A stretch of 64,000 nt of DNA from JBOCEF01 sp047610385 (lineage in GTDB: Bacteria > Pseudomonadota > Alphaproteobacteria > Rhodobacterales > Rhodobacteraceae), in NCBI GenBank assembly GCA_047610385.1, contig JBLGAC010000007.1, positions 56,770 through 120,769 of the forward strand. The letters are read 5' to 3'. Positions 1 through 7,212 of the stretch are shown here, piece after piece (position 1 is the stretch's first letter; the number at the start of each line of letters is the position of its first letter). A program made the position numbers and the translations under genes. The notes under the pieces are model-generated. The model did no database searches, was not told where the DNA came from, and worked only from the letters and a program-made list of their open reading frames with translations.

Positions 1-245
1 TTTCAGCCGCCGCGACCGAACTGGCGGACCCGCGTTATGTGGGGACCGTGCTGTCGGTGCAGCTTGGCCTTGGGTTCCTGCTGACGGTGGGGACGGTCGG
101 CGTCATGCCGTATCTCGCTGACGCCATGGGCGGCTGGCGCTGGGCCTTTGCGCCGCTGGCGATCGGACCAGTGATAGGCGTCGCAGCCATGCTGGCCCTG
201 CGCGCCCGGCCCGAAGCCATGAAGCTGGCGGGCGGGCGGCGCTGA
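1..245 (+). CDS. MFS transporter, C-terminal fragment
   Basis: The reading frame is open from the left edge (codons begin at position 3) to a TGA at 243-245, so this is the 3' end of a gene that begins outside the window. About 80 residues are visible, with two hydrophobic segments: one with a Gly-rich LGLGFLLTVGTVGV stretch and one reading WAFAPLAIGPVIGVAAML. They are joined by a short loop with Gly-Gly-Trp-Arg-Trp and followed by a short basic tail. This matches the last two transmembrane helices of a major facilitator superfamily permease. The substrate cannot be inferred from the fragment. It is convergent with the GST gene. Confidence 0.6.
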   Translation, partial: SAAATELADPRYVGTVLSVQLGLGFLLTVGTVGVMPYLADAMGGWRWAFAPLAIGPVIGVAAMLALRARPEAMKLAGGRR

Positions 246-258
246 GGCCGCCCCCCAT

Positions 259-879
259 TCAGGCGAGGTGATACGGTCCGGATTTCTCCAACGCACGCTG
301 CCATGCCGGGCGGTCATGCATCGCTTTGACAAAAGCGGCCAGCTTGGGCCGCGCCGTGCCGTCGCTGCGCGCCACGGCGATCTCAGCGGGAAAGCTGAGC
401 ATGATGTCCGCGGCCGAAAGATCATCGAGCACGAAATGGCCCAACGGGCGCAGCACCGATTCCATATAATCGAAATGGCTGCCCAGTTCGGCCTTGATGC
501 GCGGGTGCAACGGCGCCCCAGCCTCACGCAACCGTCCGACATAAAGCTGCAACAGGATCGGGATCATCGCTGAGCCTTCGGCGAAATGCATCAGCTCCAT
601 ATGGCGCAGATACGCGGCCGAACCGGCGTCAGGGATCATCTGGGGGGCGTGGCGCGCGCACAGATATTCCACGATGGCGGCGGATTCGACGATCAAGTCG
701 CCGTTTTCCTCAAGCATCGGGGATTTGCCCAGCGGGTGGACCGCCTTCAGCGCGGGCGGCGCAAGATTGGTGACCGCGTCGCGCTGATAATGGCGGATCT
801 CATAGGACACGCCGATTTCTTCGAGCAGCCACAGAATGCGCTGAGAGCGCGAGTTGTTAAGGTGATGGACGATCAGCAT
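259..879 (-). CDS. Glutathione S-transferase family protein
   Basis: 206-residue cytosolic protein with the two-domain GST layout. The thioredoxin-like N-domain spans about residues 1-78 and contains SRSQRILWLLEE after the first strand, then HPLGKSPML (cis-Pro loop) and ESAAIVEYL (glutathione gamma-glutamyl contact). An all-helical C-domain follows from about residue 85. The length is typical of bacterial GSTs. The likely active-site residue is a Ser in the SRS segment, but the class cannot be fixed by eye. The start is supported by GGGAG about 10 bases upstream. The small basic gene at 992-1120 lies upstream on the same strand and may be co-transcribed. The substrate is unknown; it could be detoxification or a reductase-type role. 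Confidence 0.85.
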   Translation of the reverse strand: MLIVHHLNNSRSQRILWLLEEIGVSYEIRHYQRDAVTNLAPPALKAVHPLGKSPMLEENGDLIVESAAIVEYLCARHAPQMIPDAGSAAYLRHMELMHFAEGSAMIPILLQLYVGRLREAGAPLHPRIKAELGSHFDYMESVLRPLGHFVLDDLSAADIMLSFPAEIAVARSDGTARPKLAAFVKAMHDRPAWQRALEKSGPYHLA

Positions 880-991
880 CGTGAGGTCTCCCGCTTGAAC
901 AAGCAGTTAACCTGAGGGGCGCGCGGGCGGGGCGCAAGGGCGATCCGCCCGCGGGTCCGGCGTCAGAAAGATCTGACGCAGGGTCAGGCGA

Positions 992-1120
992 TCACTTTTT
1001 CTTGCCCGCAACCGCCGGGGTCAGCCCCTTGGCGAAAGCGGCGGGCGCGGCGGCCGCTGTGCTTTTGACCTGCTTGGGCTTTTTCACTTCTTTGTTGCTG
1101 CGCTTCTGGCTCTTGGCCAT
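992..1120 (-). CDS. Small basic conserved hypothetical protein (42 aa)
   Basis: 42-residue protein beginning MAKSQKRSNKEVKKPKQ and ending in GKKK. It is very rich in Lys and Ala, with no membrane segment or Cys. Short proteins with this MAKSQ-RSN-KK-KPK start recur in Alphaproteobacteria as unannotated small genes; that is from memory, not a search. The frame stays open upstream to 1363, but the extension has low-complexity codons and no good start, so the internal ATG at 1120 is preferred. Function is unknown; nucleic-acid or ribosome association would suit the charge. It precedes the GST gene by about 110 bases on the same strand. Confidence 0.6.
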   Translation of the reverse strand: MAKSQKRSNKEVKKPKQVKSTAAAAPAAFAKGLTPAVAGKKK

Positions 1121-1421
1121 ATCGAAGGCTCCGTCATGCAATCCGGCCCCCCGAAGGGTCGATGTGTCGGAGCGCGCCGCCGCCTCCGCCACCGGAAAAA
1201 CCGGGGCTGGGGCGGACCGGGCCGTTCGGGACGACCGCGGGCGCGTCAGGCGTGCAGTGAAGTGGCGCCGCCGTATCACGGCGGGGCAGTGGACAGGCGG
1301 GGGCGCTGCGAGGGACAACCCGGAACGTTCTCGCCTTTTTCCGTGATGCTCACTTGGCGTCACTTTGCGCGATCATCAAGATCACGAAAGGGGCGAGAGG
1401 TAAATAATTTTTCAGCCCAAA
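1121..1421. other. Intergenic region, no gene
   Basis: About 300 bases between the start of the small basic gene and the stop of the exporter gene, both leftward. It should hold the promoter of the small gene. The only AT-rich patch is around 1375-1415. I see no convincing ORF, repeat or terminator. Confidence 0.5.
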
Positions 1422-2450
1422 TCAGCCCGCCAGATAGGTGATCCCGAACAGGATGAACCCGGCCAGAAACACCGTTTCGGCCACGATCAGCACGATGGCC
1501 TGACTGCCAACCCCAAGGATGCTTTTCAGCGATGTCCGCATCCCCACCGCCGCGATCGACACCAACAGCGCCCAGCGCGACAGATCCCCCAGCGCGGCCC
1601 CGACGCCCGGCGGGATCATCCCCACCGAATTCATCGCCGCAAGCGCAAGAAACCCCAGCACAAAGACCGGGACCAAAGGCGGGCGCGGGCCACCCCCTTG
1701 ATCGGCCTCGGCAAAGCTGCGGATGCCAAGCGAAAAGATCAGCACCACCGGCGCCAGCATGGTCACCCGGATCAGCTTTACCAGCGTCGCCGTTTCGCCG
1801 GTCTGCTCAGACACTGAGAACCCGGCCCCCACCACCTGCGCCACATCATGGATCGTGCCGCCCAGAAACACCCCGGTGGCCAGATCATCAAGGCCCAGCG
1901 CCTGCGCGATGACCGGATAGGCGATCATCGCCAGCGTGCTCAGCACCGTGACCGCCAGCACGGTGAAGATCAGGTTGCGCTCTGACCGCTCATTTCGCGG
2001 CAGCACCGCGGCGATGGCCATGGCCGCCGATGCACCGCAGATCGCCACCGCCCCGCCGGTCAACAGCGCAAACCGCCAGCCACGGCCCAGCAGGCGCGCC
2101 CCGAGCAGCCCAAACCCGATGGTTGCCACCACGCCAAGCACCACCAGCGCGATCAGTTCGGGCCCCAATCCGATCAGCAGATCCACACTGATCCGCGCGC
2201 CCAAAAGTGCCACGCCAATGCGCAGCACTGCGCGCGAGGTAAAGCCAATGCCCACGGCGCAGCGTCCCTCCTCAGCCAAAAAGTGAAACGCGATGCCAAG
2301 CAGCAGCGCCATCAGCATGGCCGGGGCGCCGTAATGCTCAGACAAGAATTTCGCCGCTGCAGCGACCACCACGGACACGGCGATCCCCGGCCCATAATCA
2401 TACAAGCGCCGCATCAACGCGGCCCAGGCTGGCAGGAATGAGCGGGTCAT
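1422..2450 (-). CDS. YeiH/UPF0324 family putative sulfate or sulfite exporter (TauZ-like)
   Basis: 342-residue integral membrane protein with about ten hydrophobic segments, typical of the YeiH/UPF0324 (PF03601, putative sulfate exporter) family. Recognisable blocks are the LGARISVDLL and GGAVAICGASAAMAIAAVLP segments, the GGTIHDVAQVVGAG motif and the C-terminal AAVGMRTSL loop. The ATG at 2450 is chosen because the 35 upstream in-frame codons are Pro/Arg-rich and uncharacteristic. It lies 105 bases downstream of xsc on the same strand. Xsc releases sulfite, and members of this family (TauZ, SuyZ) accompany sulfonate degradation genes in Paracoccus, so export of sulfite or sulfate is the natural role. 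That role is inferred from context. Confidence 0.8.
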   Translation of the reverse strand: MTRSFLPAWAALMRRLYDYGPGIAVSVVVAAAAKFLSEHYGAPAMLMALLLGIAFHFLAEEGRCAVGIGFTSRAVLRIGVALLGARISVDLLIGLGPELIALVVLGVVATIGFGLLGARLLGRGWRFALLTGGAVAICGASAAMAIAAVLPRNERSERNLIFTVLAVTVLSTLAMIAYPVIAQALGLDDLATGVFLGGTIHDVAQVVGAGFSVSEQTGETATLVKLIRVTMLAPVVLIFSLGIRSFAEADQGGGPRPPLVPVFVLGFLALAAMNSVGMIPPGVGAALGDLSRWALLVSIAAVGMRTSLKSILGVGSQAIVLIVAETVFLAGFILFGITYLAG

Positions 2451-2555
2451 AAGCGCCTTTTTTCCTGCAGGCAGGGGATCTATGAGTTGGGGATATCGGT
2501 GGCAGATTTGCGGGCGGGGGCGGGGGGGGGGGCGCGAGGCCACCCCCCACCGCAA

Positions 2556-4334
2556 TCAGGCGCCCTGCTGGGGCTGCATGTCGGCTTTGTTGATGCCTGC
2601 GACAGACACAGGTTTCTTCATGGCATCGCGGCGAAAGGGCTCTCCCAGCTCCTGATTCAGGACGACTTCGATGAAGGTGGTCACGCCATCCTCCATCTGT
2701 GCCTTCACCGCGGCAGACAGCGCCGCGGTCAGCGCGTCCATCGACGCGACCTGCACGCCTTTCAGCCCGCACGCCTCAGCTACCTTGGCGTAGTGCACGT
2801 CCAGGTTCAGCTCCGTGCCCACAAAATTGTCGTCAAACCACAGGGTCGTGTTGCGCTTTTCCGCGCCCCATTGGTAGTTGCGGAAAATCACCATGGTGAT
2901 CGCGGGCCAGTCGCCGCGCCCACAGGCAGTCATTTCATTCATCGAAATCCCGAACGCCCCGTCGCCGGCAAAGCCCACCACCGGAACCTCAGGCTTGGCA
3001 ATCTTGGCGCCAAGGATCGACGGCAGACCATAGCCGCACGGCCCAAACAGACCGGGGGCCAGATATTTGCGCCCTTCATCAAAGGTCGGATAGGCGTTGC
3101 CGATGGCGCAGTTGTTGCCGATGTCCGAACTGATGATCGCATTGCGCGGCAGCGCCGACTGGATCGCGCGCCACGCCATGCGCGGGCTCATGCGATCAGG
3201 CTGGCGGGTGCGAGCGCGCGCGTTCCAGCTGGTGCCCGGATCGTCATCTTCGTGGTCCATTGAGCTGAGGGTCTGCAGCCAGCGCGATTTGGTGTCTCCG
3301 ATCAGGGCCATGCGTGCATCGCGCCCGGCATCCCCGGCGCTGGATGACAGCTGCGCAAGGATATCCTCAGCCACGGTTTTCGCATCGCCCTGAATGCCGA
3401 CCGACACCTTTTTGGTCAGCCCGATGCGGTCAGAATTGATATCCACCTGGATGATTTTCGCGCCCGCAGGCCAATAGTCGATGCCATAGCCCGGCAGGGT
3501 CGAAAACGGGTTGAGACGCGTGCCCAGCGCCAGCACCACATCGGCCTTGGCAATCAGCTCCATCGCCGCTTTTGAGCCATTATAACCCAGCGGGCCGACC
3601 GACAGCGGATGCCCGCCGGGGAACGCGTCATTGTGCTGATAGCCGCAGCACACCGGGGCCGAAAGCCGCTCCGCCAGCGCCGCCGACGCCGCGATTGCGC
3701 CGCCGATCACCACGCCCGCGCCGTTCAGGATCACGGGGAATTTGGCTTCGGAGAGGATGCGCGCCGCCTCCGTCACCGCCACGCGCCCGCCGCTCGGGCG
3801 TTCAAGACGCACGATCTGCGGCAGCTCGATGTCGATCACCTGCGTCCAGTAATCGCGCGGCACGTTGATCTGCGCCGGGGCGCAGCCGCGCCACGCCTTT
3901 TCGATCACCCGGTTCAGCACTTCGGCCATGCGGGACGGGTCGCGGACCTCTTCTTGATAACAAACCATGTCCGCGAACAGCTTCATCTGTTCAATTTCCT
4001 GGAAACCGCCCTGCCCGATGGTCTTGTTGGCAGCCTGCGGGGTCACCAGCAGCATCGGCGTGTGGTTCCAATACGCGGTCTTGATCGGGGTCACGAAATT
4101 GGTGATCCCCGGCCCGTTCTGCGCCACCGCCATGCACATCTTGCCCGACGCGCGGGTGAAGCCATCGGCGATCATCCCGGCATTGGTTTCGTGGGCGCAG
4201 TCCCAAAATTTGATCCCCGCGGCGGGGAACAGATCTGAAATCGGCATCATCGCCGATCCAATGATCCCGAACGCGTTGTCGATGCCATGCATCTGAAGGG
4301 TTTTGACGAAGGCCTCTTCGGTGGTCATTTTCAT
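2556..4334 (-). CDS. xsc: Sulfoacetaldehyde acetyltransferase
   Basis: 592-residue thiamine-diphosphate enzyme that converts sulfoacetaldehyde and phosphate to acetyl phosphate and sulfite (EC 2.3.3.15), the key desulfonation step for taurine, isethionate and other C2 sulfonates. The three acetolactate-synthase-fold domains are present: an N-terminal Pyr domain opening MKMTTEEAFVKTLQMHGIDN with the AMMPISDLFPAAGIKFWD segment, a central domain, and a C-terminal PP domain with the GDGAFG...FRN motif binding TPP/Mg. The length fits the Xsc family. The start at 4334 has GGGAG seven bases upstream. No phosphate acetyltransferase (pta) gene follows, unlike many relatives. The divergent neighbours are two Lin0512-family genes, and an exporter gene follows downstream. 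Confidence 0.93.
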   Translation of the reverse strand: MKMTTEEAFVKTLQMHGIDNAFGIIGSAMMPISDLFPAAGIKFWDCAHETNAGMIADGFTRASGKMCMAVAQNGPGITNFVTPIKTAYWNHTPMLLVTPQAANKTIGQGGFQEIEQMKLFADMVCYQEEVRDPSRMAEVLNRVIEKAWRGCAPAQINVPRDYWTQVIDIELPQIVRLERPSGGRVAVTEAARILSEAKFPVILNGAGVVIGGAIAASAALAERLSAPVCCGYQHNDAFPGGHPLSVGPLGYNGSKAAMELIAKADVVLALGTRLNPFSTLPGYGIDYWPAGAKIIQVDINSDRIGLTKKVSVGIQGDAKTVAEDILAQLSSSAGDAGRDARMALIGDTKSRWLQTLSSMDHEDDDPGTSWNARARTRQPDRMSPRMAWRAIQSALPRNAIISSDIGNNCAIGNAYPTFDEGRKYLAPGLFGPCGYGLPSILGAKIAKPEVPVVGFAGDGAFGISMNEMTACGRGDWPAITMVIFRNYQWGAEKRNTTLWFDDNFVGTELNLDVHYAKVAEACGLKGVQVASMDALTAALSAAVKAQMEDGVTTFIEVVLNQELGEPFRRDAMKKPVSVAGINKADMQPQQGA

Positions 4335-4494
4335 GGGGCGGCTCCCTAGCTCGATCGCGGTTGGCACCATTGGTGCCCCAGATCGCCCGGCCGGAGTAGT
4401 GCCAGAGCGTCATGATCGGTCGGCCCAGCGCGCCGCCTTGCGCGCAAACCCGCGCGGCTGCAAAGTGCGGACAGCAACAAAAGGGAACGTCCGA
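4335..4494. promoter_or_regulatory. Divergent promoter region, xsc versus Lin0512 pair
   Basis: 160 bases separating the start of xsc (leftward) from the first Lin0512 gene (rightward). It must contain both promoters. I see no strong palindrome. The ribosome-binding sites at its two edges are GGGAG for xsc and AAAGGGAA for the rightward gene. Confidence 0.5.
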
Positions 4495-4845
4495 ATGGCC
4501 AAAAAACGCGTGGTGGTGGAATTTGGCATGGGCACGTCCCTCAGGCGCGAAGATTATACTGAGGCCGCCGCCCGCGCGATGCGCGACGCGCTGTGGCGCA
4601 ATTCGATTTCCGTGGCTGAGCTGTTCGGGTTCCCCAAGGACGCCATGCTGATCGACGTGCAGATCGGCGTGCAGGTGCCCGACAAGGTGGATGTCGCCGC
4701 GCTGGCAAAAATCCTGCCCTACGGGCGCGCGACCATCACCGTGGGGCATGGCGGCCTTGATGTGCCGCGCCCTGACGGGGACGGCTGCACGGTGATCGCC
4801 AATTGCGCGATCTCAGTGTCGTTTGACATGGAGGCCACCACATGA
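4495..4845 (+). CDS. Lin0512 family protein, paralogue 1 (degenerate motif)
   Basis: 116-residue cytosolic protein of the Lin0512 family (TIGR02058), a small family of unknown function. The family N-terminus carries a conserved GxGxDxHG motif. Here the equivalent residues 11-18 read GMGTSLRR, so the Asp, His and last Gly are all replaced. The rest follows the family pattern: an early (K/R)VVVEFGMG strand, DYTEAAARAMRDAL helix, and a late VGHGGLDVPRPDGDG block. It overlaps the next gene by 4 bases (ATGA), so the two are probably translated together and may form a heteromer. The start is supported by AAAGGGAA. It is divergent from xsc, suggesting a link to sulfonate metabolism, but no role is proven. 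Confidence 0.75.
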   Translation: MAKKRVVVEFGMGTSLRREDYTEAAARAMRDALWRNSISVAELFGFPKDAMLIDVQIGVQVPDKVDVAALAKILPYGRATITVGHGGLDVPRPDGDGCTVIANCAISVSFDMEATT

Positions 4846-5207
4846 CCACCAAACGCATCATTCTGGAAATGGGCACCGGCGCGGACCTATACGGGCGCGA
4901 CTACACCAAGGCGGCCTGCCGGGCGGTGGACGACGCGATCCGGCATTCCTCAATCACGCTGTTTTCATCGCTGGGGCTTTCGCATGAAGCCATGCGGGTG
5001 ATGGTCACCATCGGCGTGCAGAACCCCGATGCGGTGGATCTGGACGCCGTCGCGGCGATGCTGCCCCGCGGGCGGGCGCAAGTGCAGGCGGTGCCCGGCG
5101 GCCTTGACGTCGCGAACCCTGACGCGGACGGCGCCCATGTCATCGCCACCGCGGCGATTGAGGCGTTTCTGGACGTCGATCCCGCCGATTGGCGGCTGTC
5201 GGATTAA
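4842..5207 (+). CDS. Lin0512 family protein, paralogue 2
   Basis: 121-residue paralogue of the preceding protein. It shares the layout MTTKRIILEMGTGADLYGRD, an (A/C)RAVDDAI helix, a IGVQNPDAVDLDAVAAMLP segment and a VPGGLDVANPDADG block. Its motif (residues 11-18, GTGADLYG) retains Gly, Gly, Asp and the last Gly of GxGxDxHG, with Tyr replacing His. Compared with paralogue 1 this looks like the more canonical subunit. It is translationally coupled to its partner by a 4-base overlap. Its 3' end lies in a 27-base tandem duplication shared with the convergent maleate-isomerase-like gene. Function is unknown. Confidence 0.78.
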   Translation: MTTKRIILEMGTGADLYGRDYTKAACRAVDDAIRHSSITLFSSLGLSHEAMRVMVTIGVQNPDAVDLDAVAAMLPRGRAQVQAVPGGLDVANPDADGAHVIATAAIEAFLDVDPADWRLSD

Positions 5208-5237
5208 CGCGCCGATTGGCGCTTGGCAGATTAACGC
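5184..5237. repeat. 27-base tandem duplication at convergent gene ends
   Basis: Copies at 5184-5210 and 5211-5237 share their first 11 bases (gccgattggcg) and last 9 bases (gattaacgc); the middle 7 bases differ. Copy 1 encodes the C-terminus and stop of the rightward Lin0512 gene; copy 2 holds the stop of the leftward maleate-isomerase-like gene. Confidence 0.8.
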
Positions 5238-5971
5238 GCCAAAAGACGCCCCGGCCCGGTCGCCGGGACGTCTGCCAACCGCCCCATATGCCAGGCCAGC
5301 GCAAGGTTGCTGGACACCACGGGCTTGCCGATCGCCGCTTCAACCGCGTCGATGACATCCAGCGTGCGCAAGTTGGTGCATGACAGGAACACCGCGTCCA
5401 CATCGTTGTGCCGCCCGACCGCGATGGCCGCGTCACGGATGGAGGCTGGGTCAATCCGCGCCACCCGCGCCTCCTGCTGTTCTTCAAAGGACCCGAAGCG
5501 GGCGATGGCAAATCCGCGCGCGGTCAGGGCGGCCCGCAGGGCGGCGGACACGTCTTCGATATAAGGCGAGATCAGCCCGATGTTGCGTACCCCCAGATGC
5601 GCCAGCGCCGCCGCCGCCGCAGTCAGCGGGTCGGTGACAGCGCGGGCATCGGCGGCGCGGTGGATCATGTCCTCCACCTGCTGCGGCCCGATCACTGTGG
5701 CGCCGGATGTGCAGGCATAGCCGATGGCGTCAAACCCGACCGAGGGCGGCAGCAATTCAGCGGCGCGGGGCAGCGCCGTTTCCATCGCCTTCAGGGTTTC
5801 CGGCGTCAGATCAGCACCCGACGGAATGCGCGAGGCATAGACCGCCACGTCCCGGTCCGGGAACAGGCGGCGAAAATCTTGCTCGATGACCTCATCAGCT
5901 TGCAGCACGATCAGCCCGAGGCTGGCGCGCGTGCCGATCGGCCCGGTCAGCGTGTATGGCAGCGCGGTCAT
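5231..5971 (-). CDS. Aspartate/glutamate racemase superfamily protein, maleate isomerase/EutA-like
   Basis: 246-residue protein of the Asp/Glu racemase superfamily, nearest in layout to maleate cis-trans isomerase, arylmalonate decarboxylase and EutA. Both family cysteines are present in their usual settings: Cys87 in GYACTSGA and Cys198 in FLSCTNLRT. The N-terminus reads (G)PIGTRASLGLIVLQAD, typical of the maleate isomerase branch. Maleate isomerase (NicE) uses two such Cys to isomerise cis to trans unsaturated diacids; a similar reaction on a substituted maleate is possible. It overlaps the M24 gene upstream by 4 bases and is the last gene of the leftward operon. An ectoine role (EutA) is less likely because eutB, eutC and eutE are absent. 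Confidence 0.75.
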   Translation of the reverse strand: MTALPYTLTGPIGTRASLGLIVLQADEVIEQDFRRLFPDRDVAVYASRIPSGADLTPETLKAMETALPRAAELLPPSVGFDAIGYACTSGATVIGPQQVEDMIHRAADARAVTDPLTAAAAALAHLGVRNIGLISPYIEDVSAALRAALTARGFAIARFGSFEEQQEARVARIDPASIRDAAIAVGRHNDVDAVFLSCTNLRTLDVIDAVEAAIGKPVVSSNLALAWHMGRLADVPATGPGRLLAR

Positions 5972-7143
5972 TTCAGCACCGGCAGATCGGCGGGCGCGCG
6001 GCGCGACAGCAGGCGGGCACCATCTGCGGTGATGACGATGTTTTCCTCAGCCACCATGATGCGGCCGGGTGCGACCTGAAGCCCCGGTTCCAGCGTCAGG
6101 ACCATGCCTTCGCGGATCGGGGTGCGGTCTTGGGGGGTCAGCGACGGCCATTCGGTCAGTTCCAGCCCCAACCCGTGGCCAAGCCTGCCGCCAAGGCAGG
6201 TCCCGCCCATGGCCTTGATCTTGTCAGCCATCGCACGGTGCAGATCGCCAGCGACAGCGCCGGGACCGGCCTCAGCCAACCCCGCCTCAGTGGCAGCAAA
6301 CAGAATTTCATAGGCACGCCGCGCCACGTCGGTTGCATGGCCAATGGCAAAATTTCGGTCAAAATCGCAAAAATACCCGCTCCGCACGGCGCCAGTGTCC
6401 AGCATCAGCACATCCCCGGCCATCAGCGGTGTGTCTGACGCAGGCGAGATCACATCGCCATACCCGTCCGGCCCGGCACCGCCCGCCACATACGACACCC
6501 AATCGGCGCCCCCTTGCAAAAGCGCGATCTGGAAATCGCGGAACACCGCCGTCAGCGGCCGCCCCGCGCGGATGTAGCCCGGCGCCGCCGCAAATGCGCG
6601 GTCCGCCGCGGCGCAGGTGGCGCGGATGGCGGCGATTTCGGCGATGGATTTGATTTCGCGCACCCGGTGGACGATGTCGGCGCAATCAACAAAGCTGCGC
6701 GGTGCCAGCATGTCGCGCAGGCGGGCAAAATCGGCCAACGGCATGCGCAGATGGGTCTCAGGCCCCATCATCAGCCCGATGCGCGCGGTCTCAGGGGTCA
6801 GTTCCTGCACTGCGTCGGCCAGCAGGGTCACGCCGTCATCGGCGGGGTGCGGGGCGTTCCATGTGCGGATGTCGGTGATCCATGTCTCCGCCATCAGCGC
6901 GGCGCCGATGGCCGGGATCACCGCGACAGGATCGCCAGCGGCCGGGACGATCACGAACCATGGCCGCGTCGGGCTTTGCCAGAACCGGGTCAGGAACCCC
7001 GTGACATACAAAATGTCTGGCTCAGTGGTCAGAAGCAGCGCGGCGATCTTTTCGCGGGCCATGCGCACCTGCAGCGCCGCAATGCGCCCCCGGTATTCGG
7101 CGGCGTCAAAGCCGCGCGCGGCCTGATCTGCGTGTCCGTCCAT
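5968..7143 (-). CDS. M24 family metallopeptidase-like hydrolase
   Basis: 391-residue pita-bread-fold protein. The creatinase/prolidase N-terminal domain covers about residues 15-160 (LYVTGFLTRFWQSPTRPW is characteristic) and the M24 catalytic domain about 165-390. All five metal ligands are visible: Asp249 (DTGA), Asp260 (CDFDR), His323 (GHGLGLE), Glu352 (LEPG) and Glu366 (AEEN). This argues for a metal-dependent hydrolase and against the metal-free creatinase. Relatives include ectoine hydrolase DoeA/EutD and proline dipeptidases; M24 genes of this type often sit beside TRAP transporters in Roseobacters. It lies 69 bases after dctM and overlaps the racemase-like gene. The substrate is probably an amide or N-acyl compound brought in by the TRAP system. 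Confidence 0.8.
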   Translation of the reverse strand: MDGHADQAARGFDAAEYRGRIAALQVRMAREKIAALLLTTEPDILYVTGFLTRFWQSPTRPWFVIVPAAGDPVAVIPAIGAALMAETWITDIRTWNAPHPADDGVTLLADAVQELTPETARIGLMMGPETHLRMPLADFARLRDMLAPRSFVDCADIVHRVREIKSIAEIAAIRATCAAADRAFAAAPGYIRAGRPLTAVFRDFQIALLQGGADWVSYVAGGAGPDGYGDVISPASDTPLMAGDVLMLDTGAVRSGYFCDFDRNFAIGHATDVARRAYEILFAATEAGLAEAGPGAVAGDLHRAMADKIKAMGGTCLGGRLGHGLGLELTEWPSLTPQDRTPIREGMVLTLEPGLQVAPGRIMVAEENIVITADGARLLSRRAPADLPVLK

Positions 7144-7212
7144 GCCAGCCCCCTACCTGTCCGTCCAAGGCGACAGCATGCAACGCCGCCACGCCCCGCG
7201 ACAGAGGGTTTT

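Noticed and set aside
5231..7143. Ectoine degradation (EutA plus EutD/DoeA)
   Set aside because: The families are similar, but eutB, eutC and eutE are missing and the M24 protein does not resemble DoeA closely in its N-terminal domain.
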